A stretch of 64,000 bases of DNA from Nonomuraea endophytica (GTDB taxonomy: Bacteria > Actinomycetota > Actinomycetes > Streptosporangiales > Streptosporangiaceae), in contig NZ_JACHIN010000028.1 in assembly GCF_014203235.1 (NCBI RefSeq), positions 1 to 64,000 on the forward strand, given 5' to 3'. Each line of letters opens with the position of its first letter. Position 1 is the first letter of the stretch. The position numbers and the translations under genes are program-made. This document shows, piece after piece, positions 24,530-32,120 of the stretch. The notes under the pieces are model-generated. The model was not told the DNA's origin, did not search any database, and worked only from the letters and a program-made list of their open reading frames with translations.

Positions 24530-25564
24530 ATGGTCATCGTGATGGGCCCCGAGGCCACCCAGGACGACGTCGCCGCGATCGTCGCGGTCGTGCAGGCGGC
24601 CGGGGTGGAGGCGTTCGTGAGCCGCGGCGTACGGCGCACGATCGTCGGACTGGTCGGCGACGTGGCCCAGCTCGACCAGGGCAACCTGCGCGGCATGGCC
24701 GGGGTGCGGGACGTGATGCGCGTGTCCACGCCCTACAAGCTCGTCAGCCGGGAGAACCATCCGGAACGCTCCACCGTGCACGTGGGCGGGGTGCCGATCG
24801 GCCCGGACACGGTGACGCTGATCGCCGGGCCGTGCGCGGTGGAGACGCCGCAGCAGACGCTGGCCGCGGCGCTGATGGCCAAGAGGGCCGGGGCGACGTT
24901 GCTGCGGGGCGGGGCGTACAAGCCGCGCACCTCCCCGTACGCCTTCCAGGGCCTCGGCGAGGCGGGCCTGCGCATCCTGGCCGACGTGCGCGAGGAGACC
25001 GGGCTGCCGATCGTCACGGAGGTCGTGGACGCCCACGACGTCGAGCTGGTCGCCTCGTACGCCGACATGCTGCAGGTCGGCACCCGCAACGCGCAGAACT
25101 TCGCCCTGCTGCAGGCGGTCGGCGCGGCGGGCAAGCCGGTGATGCTGAAGCGCGGCATGAACGCCACGATCGAGGAGTGGCTGATGGCGGCCGAGTACAT
25201 CGCGCAGCGCGGCAACCTGGACATCGTGCTGTGCGAGCGCGGCATCCGCACGTTCGAGACGGCCACGCGCAACACGCTGGACGTGTCGGCGGTGCCGGTG
25301 GCGCAGCGCCTGTCGCACCTGCCGGTGATCATCGACCCGTCGCACTCGGGCGGGCGCCGCGACCTGGTGCTCCCGCTGACCCGCGCGGCCATCGCCGTGG
25401 GCGCAGACGGCGTGATCATCGACGTCCACCCGGCGCCCGAGACCGCCCTCTGCGACGGCCCCCAGGCGCTGGTCGACTCCGACCTCGACGTGCTCGCCGA
25501 CGTGCTCCACACCTTCCCGCCGCTGCTGGGCCGCGCCCCCGCCGTCGCTGCTGTCGCGCCTTAA
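24530..25564 (+). CDS. aroF: 3-deoxy-7-phosphoheptulonate (DAHP) synthase, type I-beta
   Basis: This 344-residue enzyme condenses phosphoenolpyruvate and erythrose 4-phosphate in the first shikimate step. It has an N-terminal ferredoxin-like regulatory extension (MVIVMGPEATQDDVAAIVAVV) and the class I barrel with IAGPCAVET, LRGGAYKPRTSPYAFQG, MLKRGMNATIEEW and IIDPSHSGG. The start is ATG 24530 behind AGAGGAG. It is preceded by an aromatic leader peptide and attenuator hairpin, so it is probably regulated by aromatic aminoacyl-tRNA supply. The ferredoxin-like domain suggests feedback control as well. Confidence 0.93.
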   Translation: MVIVMGPEATQDDVAAIVAVVQAAGVEAFVSRGVRRTIVGLVGDVAQLDQGNLRGMAGVRDVMRVSTPYKLVSRENHPERSTVHVGGVPIGPDTVTLIAGPCAVETPQQTLAAALMAKRAGATLLRGGAYKPRTSPYAFQGLGEAGLRILADVREETGLPIVTEVVDAHDVELVASYADMLQVGTRNAQNFALLQAVGAAGKPVMLKRGMNATIEEWLMAAEYIAQRGNLDIVLCERGIRTFETATRNTLDVSAVPVAQRLSHLPVIIDPSHSGGRRDLVLPLTRAAIAVGADGVIIDVHPAPETALCDGPQALVDSDLDVLADVLHTFPPLLGRAPAVAAVAP

Positions 25565-25624
25565 GGACGCTGACCCTTAAGGACGCTGCCCCTTAGGGAC
25601 GCTGCCCCTTAGGGACGCTGATCC
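25561..25624 (+). repeat. 16-bp tandem repeat (four copies)
   Basis: Four 16-bp units of the type TTAAGGACGCTGACCC lie at 25561-25576, 25577-25592, 25593-25608 and 25609-25624, with one or two base changes per unit. The first overlaps the DAHP synthase stop codon. Palindromic CTTAAGG occurs at unit junctions. It has no spacers or CRISPR features. Confidence 0.75.
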
Positions 25625-25895
25625 TTTACGGCACAGCCGCCCCCACCGCCACCCGCCGACGCGCGCCGGCGGGTCGGTGGGATCGCTTCTCACGCCGGAC
25701 GAACGCACCGCCGTAACGACCCTTCGTGACCCACCCGACGGGGCAAGCAACACCCCCGGCGACCGGCCGAGGAACCCGGCCACCCGACCGGTCCTCGGGT
25801 GTTGACGCCCGCGACCGAACCCCGCGGAGGTCCTGTGGGGTTAAGGAGGTTGGGTCCATGGCGTCGGGGTGCGTGGGGGTTCAGGGCGTTGGGGT
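25565..25895. other. Intergenic region after aroF with a long stem-loop
   Basis: Apart from the 16-bp repeats, this region has a stem of ACCCGCCG (25651-25658) with CGGCGGGT (25667-25674), extended outward by CCCACCG and CGGTGGG. It lies between two convergent genes and is a reasonable bidirectional terminator. A GGGGTTCAGGG-rich stretch near 25880-25905 precedes the thiI stop. I see no gene. Confidence 0.6.
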
Positions 25896-27113
25896 TCAGG
25901 GGGCCGGGGTGACGCCTTCCAGGGTGTACTGCTGGATGGAGTCGGCCAGCTGGACGGCCAGTTCTTCGGCGTCGAGGCGCTTCTCGATCTGCTTCAGGTC
26001 CTCGATCTTGGCCCGGGTCTCGGCCCGCTTCGGCGCCAGCAGGGAGCAGCAGTCCTCGTCCGGCAGTTCGGAGATGGCCAGCGTGCCGATCCGGCGGGCC
26101 TCCGCCATGATCTCGGTCTTGTCCCAGCCGACCAGCGGCCGCAGGATCGGCAGCTCGACCGCGTGGTCCTGGGCGGTGATGTTGGCGAGGGTCTGGGAGG
26201 AGACCTGGCCGAGCGCGTCGCCGGTGATCAGGGCGGCGGCGCGGATGCGGTGGGCCACCTCCTCGGCGGTCTTCAGCATGAGCCGGCGCTGAGCGATGAC
26301 GGCCAGCCGGTCCTGGCCGGAGTTGCGGATGGACTGCTGCGCCTTGCCGAACGGCACCACCCAGAGTCTCGACCCGCCCTGGAAGCGGTCGAGCTTGCGC
26401 ACCAGCGCGTACGCCTTGTAGATCGACTCGCTCGTCGTGAACGGGATGCCGGAGAAGTGCAGGAAGTCCACGTGCAGGCCGCGGCGCATCATGCGGTAGG
26501 CGGCGACGGGCGAGTCGATGCCGCCGGACATGAGCACGAGCGCCCTGCCGCTGGAGCCGACGGGCAGGCCGCCCTGGCCGGGCAGGCCGTCGGTGAACAC
26601 GAACACCTCGTCGCGGTCGACCTCGATGTGGAGGGTGAGCGCGGGGTTCTTGAGGTCGACGGGCAGGCCGTACTCGTCGTTGATGGCGCCGCCGACCATC
26701 CGGTCGAGTTCGTTGGAGCGCAGCGGGAAGCGCTTGTCGCGGCGGCGGGAGCGGACGGCGAAGGTGGCCTTGCGGGCGGCCTGCTCGGTGTCGCGGACCA
26801 GTTCGAGGCCGGCCTTGACGACGGTGTCCGGGTCCTTGGCGACGCGCCAGGCGCGGTGGATCCACACCAGCCCCGGCACGTCGGCGACCCGGGCGGCCAC
26901 GGCGTCGGCCTGCTCGACGGTGGTGCCGGTGGGCAGGAAGATGGCGATCACGCCGTGCCGCTTGCGCACGTCGACCTTGATGTCGAGCTCACGCAGGGCG
27001 TTGCGGATGTTGCCGATCAGGCGGCGTTCGAACAACTCGCGGTTCTTGCCCTTGAGGACGATCTCGCCCAGCTTGAGCAGTACACACGGCTCACCCAGGG
27101 CGGTGATCGTCAT
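25896..27113 (-). CDS. thiI: tRNA 4-thiouridine(8) synthase ThiI
   Basis: This 405-residue enzyme makes s4U8 in tRNA and also serves in thiamin sulfur transfer in some bacteria. It has an N-terminal ferredoxin-like/THUMP region (CVLLKLGEIVLKGKN, residues 1-165) and a PP-loop ATP pyrophosphatase domain with LMSGGIDSPVAAYRM near 180 and DCCSLL near 346. There is no C-terminal rhodanese domain, as in most actinobacterial versions. It is a stand-alone minus-strand gene, so its regulation is not visible. Confidence 0.92.
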   Translation of the reverse strand: MTITALGEPCVLLKLGEIVLKGKNRELFERRLIGNIRNALRELDIKVDVRKRHGVIAIFLPTGTTVEQADAVAARVADVPGLVWIHRAWRVAKDPDTVVKAGLELVRDTEQAARKATFAVRSRRRDKRFPLRSNELDRMVGGAINDEYGLPVDLKNPALTLHIEVDRDEVFVFTDGLPGQGGLPVGSSGRALVLMSGGIDSPVAAYRMMRRGLHVDFLHFSGIPFTTSESIYKAYALVRKLDRFQGGSRLWVVPFGKAQQSIRNSGQDRLAVIAQRRLMLKTAEEVAHRIRAAALITGDALGQVSSQTLANITAQDHAVELPILRPLVGWDKTEIMAEARRIGTLAISELPDEDCCSLLAPKRAETRAKIEDLKQIEKRLDAEELAVQLADSIQQYTLEGVTPAP

Positions 27114-27154
27114 GGGGGTCCTCCGATATTTCCAGTGCTTTCGACCTACCGAGT

Positions 27155-27799
27155 TTAGTCCTCGTCCAGACCACGCTCGATCGCATATCGGACAAGCTCC
27201 ACCCGGTTGTGCAGCTGGAGCTTGTTGAGCGTGTTCTGAACATGGTTCTGCACGGTCCGGTGGGAGAGCACCAGCCGGTCGGCGATCTGCCGGTACGACA
27301 GCCCTTTGGCCACGAGCCTGAGCACCTCGGTCTCCCGCTCGGTCAGCCTCGGCCCGTCTTCTTCCTGCGCGGGCTGGGCCGCAAGCCTGCGGTACTCCCC
27401 GAGCACCAGCCCGGCCAGCCCGGGCGTGAACACCGCGTCGCCCTCGGCCGTCCGCCGGACCGCGTCAAGAAACTCCTCCCGCGAGGCCGACTTCACCAGA
27501 TACCCCGAGGCCCCGGCCTTGACCGCAGCCAGCACGTCGTCCTGCTCCGCGCTGGCCGACAGCACCAATACCCGAGGCGGACTCTCCAGCCCGCTCAGCC
27601 CCTGCGCCACCTCGGCCCCGGACAGATCCGGCAACTGCAGATCGAGAACCACGACCTCGGGCCGCACCGCCCCGGCCACCCGGATCGCCTGCCGCCCCTC
27701 CCCCACGGCCGCCACGACCTCGTACCCGGCCTCCGCCAGATCCCTGGCCACCCCGTCACGCCACATCGGGTGGTCGTCCACCACCATCACCCGCACCAT
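27155..27799 (-). CDS. NarL-type response regulator, MacR-like
   Basis: This 214-residue regulator has a receiver domain (VRVMVVDDHPMWRDGV, Asp in VVVLDLQLPDLSG, VKSAS) and a LuxR HTH (LTERETEVLRLVAKGLSYRQI, then LSHRTVQNHVQNTLNKL). It lies 75 bases downstream of a MacS-type kinase on the same strand, and the pair resembles the MacRS system of Streptomyces, which influences development and antibiotic production. Assignment as MacR is by this pairing. Confidence 0.87.
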   Translation of the reverse strand: MVRVMVVDDHPMWRDGVARDLAEAGYEVVAAVGEGRQAIRVAGAVRPEVVVLDLQLPDLSGAEVAQGLSGLESPPRVLVLSASAEQDDVLAAVKAGASGYLVKSASREEFLDAVRRTAEGDAVFTPGLAGLVLGEYRRLAAQPAQEEDGPRLTERETEVLRLVAKGLSYRQIADRLVLSHRTVQNHVQNTLNKLQLHNRVELVRYAIERGLDED

Positions 27800-27874
27800 G
27801 CCCGCAGCGTACGGCAGCGGGCGAGGACCTCAGGAGCGGTCACCACCACCCCGCCCGAAACACCCAGCCGCGCT

Positions 27875-28972
27875 CTAGGGCCGGACGGGGATGCGGATCT
27901 CGATCTCGGTGCCGTCGCCTGGGGCGGTGATGATGGTGACGGTGCCGCCGGCGTCGGCGATGCGGCCTTTGATCGACTGGGCCACGCCCATCCGGCCGTC
28001 GCGTTCGGCCTGTTCCAGGCGGCCCGGGGGGATGCCGTCGCCTTCGTCCCTGACGCTGACGATGACGCAGTCCTCTTCCTGCTCGGCGAAGATCCAGGCG
28101 CGGGCGTCCGGCCCCACGTGGGTGCGGACGTTGTCCAGTGCCGCGCCGACCGCTGCCGCGACCTCGGCCGCTATGGCCGGGGGCAGGACTATGGGGGTGG
28201 CTGGGGTGGAGACGGTGACGGTGGCGGAGCCGTACCTGGTGAGGAGGGAGCGGAGGTCGCCGGAGGGGGCGGGGCGCAGGGAGATCAGGTCGCGCAGGGC
28301 GGCTTCCTGCTCGCCTGCCAGGCGTCCGAGTTCGGCCGCCTCGCCGCCGAGCTCCTGGCCGCGCCGCTGCACCAGTGCGAGGACCTGGAGCACGGAGTCG
28401 TGGATGCCGCGGGAGAGGCGGTCACGCTCGCGCTGGGCGGCCTCCATCTCGGCGGCCCGCTGCATGCGTTCCTCGGCCTGCTTGGCCAGGCGCGCCACGT
28501 GACCGACCACGACGCCGGACAGGAACAGCAGGACGGCGCCGTTGATGAGGACGGGCGCCTCGGGGGTGCGCACGCGCAGCCACACGTCGGCCGCGGCGAC
28601 GATGGCCGCGCCCAGTGCGCCCAGGCGGCGTCCTCCGTAGACGGCCCAGGCGAGCACGGGTCCGGCGATCCAGGTGGCGGGCAGCGGCATGACGCCTTCG
28701 GCGTATTGGTAGGGCCCTTCCACGTACGGCGAGGCCAGCAGGCAGGCCAGCGTCACCAGCATGTCGATGACCAGCAGCGGCCAGCCGCGCAGCGCTTCCA
28801 CGGAGTAGGCGAAGATCGACGCCGCGGTCCACAGCGCCATGAGGCTGAGGACGAACCACCCCATGACCGGCCGGGCGTACCCGTCGTGCTGGACCAGCAG
28901 CACACCGGCGTAGACCAGCGACGCGATCCTGAAGACGGCGATCGCGCGCCAGAACGGTCCCTCGATACCCAT
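27875..28972 (-). CDS. MacS-family sensor histidine kinase
   Basis: This 365-residue kinase has six hydrophobic segments in residues 10-165 of the DUF5931 sensor type, a HisKA_3 box (RERDRLSRGIHDSVLQVLAL, phospho-His in RGIHDS) and a C-terminal HATPase domain with a reduced N-box (ALDNVRTH) and DEGDGI. The pair with the regulator at 27155 and the membrane architecture resemble MacS. It is divergent from the MHYT genes at 29088, which may or may not be its targets. Confidence 0.87.
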   Translation of the reverse strand: MGIEGPFWRAIAVFRIASLVYAGVLLVQHDGYARPVMGWFVLSLMALWTAASIFAYSVEALRGWPLLVIDMLVTLACLLASPYVEGPYQYAEGVMPLPATWIAGPVLAWAVYGGRRLGALGAAIVAAADVWLRVRTPEAPVLINGAVLLFLSGVVVGHVARLAKQAEERMQRAAEMEAAQRERDRLSRGIHDSVLQVLALVQRRGQELGGEAAELGRLAGEQEAALRDLISLRPAPSGDLRSLLTRYGSATVTVSTPATPIVLPPAIAAEVAAAVGAALDNVRTHVGPDARAWIFAEQEEDCVIVSVRDEGDGIPPGRLEQAERDGRMGVAQSIKGRIADAGGTVTIITAPGDGTEIEIRIPVRP

Positions 28973-29087
28973 GAATCTTTCTCACGTTTCCGACAGGGGC
29001 AGTTGACAGATAGTCGAAGTATCCATGCGAATCGGGCCACACCACTGCCACAATCCGGTGATCCCTAATGCAAGGAAATATCGATAC

Positions 29088-29936
29088 ATGTCTACCGCTG
29101 TTAATCATTTCACCCACGGCCCGCTCACCCCGGCCCTCGCCTACGTGATGTCGTGCATCGGGTCAATGCTCGGACTGCGGCTGACCGCTCAGGCCCACGC
29201 CTCGCGCGGGGGTTCGCGGGTGCGCTGGTTGCTCGGCGCGGCCGTATCGATCGGCGGCACCGGCATCTGGGTCATGCACTTCATCGCCATGATGGGCTTC
29301 GACATCGAGGGCACCCCGATCCGCTACGACGTGCCGCTGACCGTGGCCTCGGCCGTGGTCGCGATCGTGGTCGTGGGCACCGGCCTGTTCCTCGTCTCCT
29401 ACGGCGGCGGCCGGGTGCTGGCGCTGCTCGGCGGCGGCCTGCTCACCGGCCTCGGCGTGGCGAGCATGCACTACCTCGGCATGTACGCCATGAACATGTC
29501 CGCCCACGTCTCCTACGACCGCCTGACCGTGGCCCTGTCGGTGGCGATCGCCGTCGTGGCCTCGACGGTGGCGCTCTGGTTCACGCTGCGGGTCAGGCGG
29601 CCCATCTGGATCGCCGGCGCCGCGCTGGTCATGGGCGTCGCGGTGGCCGGCATGCACTACACGGGGATGTTCGCGATGAGCGTCACCCCGCACCACGGGG
29701 CGGCACCGGTGCCGGGCGCCGACGCGCTCGACTTCCTGGTGCCTCTCATGACGGTGATCAGCCTCATCACCCTGACCATGCTGCTCATGGTCATCCTGTC
29801 GCCCTCGGAGGAGGAGCTCCACGAGGACGCCGAGCTTCTCGCCAGGCTGGAGCTGCGCAGGCGGACATCGCAGCAGCTCACGTACCCCGCACCGGTTCCC
29901 AGGCCGCAACCCGCGGGGAGGTCGCGCCGCCGTTAG
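29088..29936 (+). CDS. MHYT-domain membrane protein 1
   Basis: This 282-residue integral membrane protein has MHYT signatures, a His/Met-rich helix pattern proposed to bind copper and sense oxygen, CO or NO. Three signatures are visible: WVMHFIAMMGF, SMHYLGMYAMNM and GMHYTGMFAMSV. About seven helices are predicted, with an Arg-rich C-terminal tail. No GGDEF or EAL output domain is fused, unlike many MHYT proteins. ATG 29088 gives MSTAVNHFTHGPLTPALAY and has AAGGAA about 12 bases upstream. It is followed by a close paralogue. Confidence 0.87.
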   Translation: MSTAVNHFTHGPLTPALAYVMSCIGSMLGLRLTAQAHASRGGSRVRWLLGAAVSIGGTGIWVMHFIAMMGFDIEGTPIRYDVPLTVASAVVAIVVVGTGLFLVSYGGGRVLALLGGGLLTGLGVASMHYLGMYAMNMSAHVSYDRLTVALSVAIAVVASTVALWFTLRVRRPIWIAGAALVMGVAVAGMHYTGMFAMSVTPHHGAAPVPGADALDFLVPLMTVISLITLTMLLMVILSPSEEELHEDAELLARLELRRRTSQQLTYPAPVPRPQPAGRSRRR

Positions 29937-30000
29937 TTGCACAGGCAGCGACCTGGGCCTCATACTCCCTTTGCTTTTCACGTTCAAGGGACGAATGCCC

Positions 30001-30819
30001 ATGTCAGCTGTCGATCACTTCTCCTTCGGGTTCCTGACACCCGCTCTCGCCTACCTCATGTCAAGCGCCGGCTCCATGCTCGGCCTCCTGCTGACCTCAC
30101 GCGCCCGCCTCGTCGGCGGGCGCGAGGGCCGGTTCTGGCTGGCCGGCGCGGCGCTCGCGATCGGCGGCACGGGCATCTGGACGATGCACTTCATCGCCAT
30201 GATGGGTTTCGCCGTCACCGGCACGCCCATCCGCTACGACGTCCCGCTCACGGTCTTCTCCGCGGCGCTCGCGGTGGCGGTCGTGGGCGCCGGGCTCTTC
30301 CTGGTCGGCCGGGGCGGGGCCCGCCCGCCGTACCTGCTGGGCGGGGGCGCCCTGACCGGGCTCGGCGTGGCCGGCATGCACTACCTCGGCATGGCCGCCA
30401 TGAACATGTCCGGGCACCTGCACTACGACCCGCTGGTCGTCGTCCTGTCGATCCTCATCGCGATCGCCACGGCCACGGTGGCGCTCTGGTTCACGCTGCG
30501 GGTGACGGGCGCCTGGCGCATCGGGGGCGCGGCGCTCATGATGGGCGCGGCGGTGTCCGGGATGCACTACACCGGGATGTTCGCGATGTCCGTGGAGCTG
30601 GTGCCGCCCAGCGGGCCCATCCCCGGCTCACGCGCCCTGGACTTCCTGCTGCCGCTCATCGTGGGCCTGTGCGTGGTCACCGTCGGACTGCTCCTGCTGG
30701 TGATCCTCTCCCCCTCGGAGAAGGAACTGCGCGGCGAGATCGCCTTCCAGGCCAGAAAGGCCGCCAGAGACGACGAAGGCGCGCCGGAGGTGAATCTCTT
30801 CGGCACGCCTCGTGGTTGA
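30001..30819 (+). CDS. MHYT-domain membrane protein 2
   Basis: This 272-residue paralogue of the preceding protein has the same three MHYT signatures (WTMHFIAMMGF, GMHYLGMAAMNM, GMHYTGMFAMSV) and the same opening MSAVDHFSFGFLTPALAY. The ATG at 30001 was preferred over one six bases upstream because AAGGGA is then correctly spaced. The two are about two-thirds identical by eye and clearly arose by tandem duplication. A long hairpin at 30830-30885 follows. Confidence 0.87.
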   Translation: MSAVDHFSFGFLTPALAYLMSSAGSMLGLLLTSRARLVGGREGRFWLAGAALAIGGTGIWTMHFIAMMGFAVTGTPIRYDVPLTVFSAALAVAVVGAGLFLVGRGGARPPYLLGGGALTGLGVAGMHYLGMAAMNMSGHLHYDPLVVVLSILIAIATATVALWFTLRVTGAWRIGGAALMMGAAVSGMHYTGMFAMSVELVPPSGPIPGSRALDFLLPLIVGLCVVTVGLLLLVILSPSEKELRGEIAFQARKAARDDEGAPEVNLFGTPRG

Positions 30820-30829
30820 GCTATGTCCT

Positions 30830-30885
30830 GGGTACGGCTCGCGCCCCGGTGGGCCGCCGATGCTTCCGCGGCGCGAGCCGTACCC
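30830..30885. terminator. Long bidirectional stem-loop
   Basis: GGGTACGGCTCGCGCC (30830-30845) is the perfect inverse of GGCGCGAGCCGTACCC (30870-30885), a 16-bp stem around a 24-base loop. It lies 10 bases after the second MHYT gene and before the convergent phosphofructokinase gene end. It can terminate transcription of both. The following 98 bases hold no gene. Confidence 0.78.
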
Positions 30886-30983
30886 TGAGAGGGGTTGCAG
30901 CGGTTCGTCTAACCCCGCTGCGTTGAAAGGTACGGCCTGCCGCTTGCAAGCCGCTTACGGATGATCACGGTCCGCTTGCACGC

Positions 30984-32009
30984 TCAGCCGAAGAAGACCT
31001 CCGCCTCGGCGTAGCGCTCGTCCGGAACGGTCTTGAGCTCGGCCGTCGCCTCGTCGAGACCGACCCTGACGATGTCGGTGCCTCGCAGCGCGACCATCGT
31101 GCCGAACGCGCCGTCGTGGGCGGCGTCGATCGCCTGCAGGCCGAACCTGGTGGCCAGGACCCGGTCGAACGCGGTCGGGGTGCCGCCACGCTGGATGTGG
31201 CCGAGCACGGTGGTGCGGGCCTCCTTGCCGGTGCGCTTCTCGATCTCCTTGGCCAGCATCTCGCCGATGCCGCCGAGCCGTACGTGGCCGAAGGAGTCGA
31301 GCTCGCCGGTCTGCAGGGTCATCTGGCCCTCGATCGGGTGGGCGCCCTCGGCGACGACGATGATCGGCGAGTAGCGGGTGCGGAAGCGCGACTCCACGTA
31401 CTCGCAGACCCGGTCGATGTCGAAGGGCTTCTCCGGGATGAGGATGACGTTGGCGCCGCCGGCCATGCCGGCGTGCAGCGCGATCCAGCCGGCGTGCCGG
31501 CCCATGACCTCGCAGATCAGCGCCCGGTGGTGGGATTCGGCGGTGGTGTGGAGGCGGTCGATGGCTTCAGTGGCGATGTTGACCGCGGTGTCGAATCCGA
31601 AGGTGTAGTCGGTGCCGGACAGATCGTTGTCGATCGTCTTGGGCACGCCGACGACCTTGACCTCGCGATCCCAGAGCTGCTTGGCCACGCCGAGCGTGTC
31701 CTCGCCGCCGATGGCGATCAGCGCGTCGACGCCGCCCGCCGCGAGGTTCTCCTTGATGCGGTCGACGCCGCCGTCGATCTTGATGGGGTTGGTCCTGGAC
31801 GAGCCAAGTATGGTGCCGCCGCGCGGCAGGATGCCGCGTACGGCCTGGATGTCCAGCGGCATCGTGTCCCCCTCCAGGGGGCCACGCCAGCCGTCACGGA
31901 ATCCGACGAACTCATGACCGTAAACACTCACGCCCTTGCGGACGACGGCCCTGATCACAGCGTTGAGACCGGGGCAGTCGCCGCCGCCGGTGAGCACTCC
32001 AATACGCAT
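30984..32009 (-). CDS. pfp: 6-phosphofructokinase, predicted PPi-dependent (group III)
   Basis: This 341-residue enzyme phosphorylates fructose 6-phosphate in glycolysis. It has MRIGVLTGGGDCPGLNAVIR, GGEDT at 101-105 and PKTIDND at 123-129, with the catalytic Asp at 127. In this family Gly104 with Gly124 marks ATP use, while Asp104 with Lys124 marks pyrophosphate use; here the residues are D104 and K124, in the same numbering as the Escherichia coli enzyme. Amycolatopsis methanolica has such a PPi-enzyme, and the reaction is then reversible. Cofactor use is a prediction. It is divergent from glycerol kinase, with a DasR-like site between them. Confidence 0.88.
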   Translation of the reverse strand: MRIGVLTGGGDCPGLNAVIRAVVRKGVSVYGHEFVGFRDGWRGPLEGDTMPLDIQAVRGILPRGGTILGSSRTNPIKIDGGVDRIKENLAAGGVDALIAIGGEDTLGVAKQLWDREVKVVGVPKTIDNDLSGTDYTFGFDTAVNIATEAIDRLHTTAESHHRALICEVMGRHAGWIALHAGMAGGANVILIPEKPFDIDRVCEYVESRFRTRYSPIIVVAEGAHPIEGQMTLQTGELDSFGHVRLGGIGEMLAKEIEKRTGKEARTTVLGHIQRGGTPTAFDRVLATRFGLQAIDAAHDGAFGTMVALRGTDIVRVGLDEATAELKTVPDERYAEAEVFFG

Positions 32010-32071
32010 GGCGGGTTCCTCCCAATGGGGTTCACGACCCAGAATCGCATTGTGCCCGTGGCCTCGGGCAG

Positions 32072-32083
32072 TGGTCTAGACCA
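32072..32083. promoter_or_regulatory. DasR-responsive-element-like palindrome
   Basis: TGGTCTAGACCA is a perfect 12-bp palindrome in the 111-base gap between the divergent phosphofructokinase and glycerol kinase genes. With its flanks it reads AGTGGTCTAGACCAAA, close to the DasR element consensus A(C/G)TGGTCTAGACCA(C/G)T known in Streptomyces. DasR is the GntR-type regulator of amino-sugar use; binding here is inferred. Confidence 0.68.
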
Positions 32084-32120
32084 AATTCACGGCCCAGATT
32101 AGTAACAGGAAGGCGGTTCC

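Noticed and set aside
27209..29068. 619-codon plus-strand frame antisense to the MacRS-like genes
   Set aside because: Antisense shadow of two genes with clear receiver, HTH and kinase motifs.
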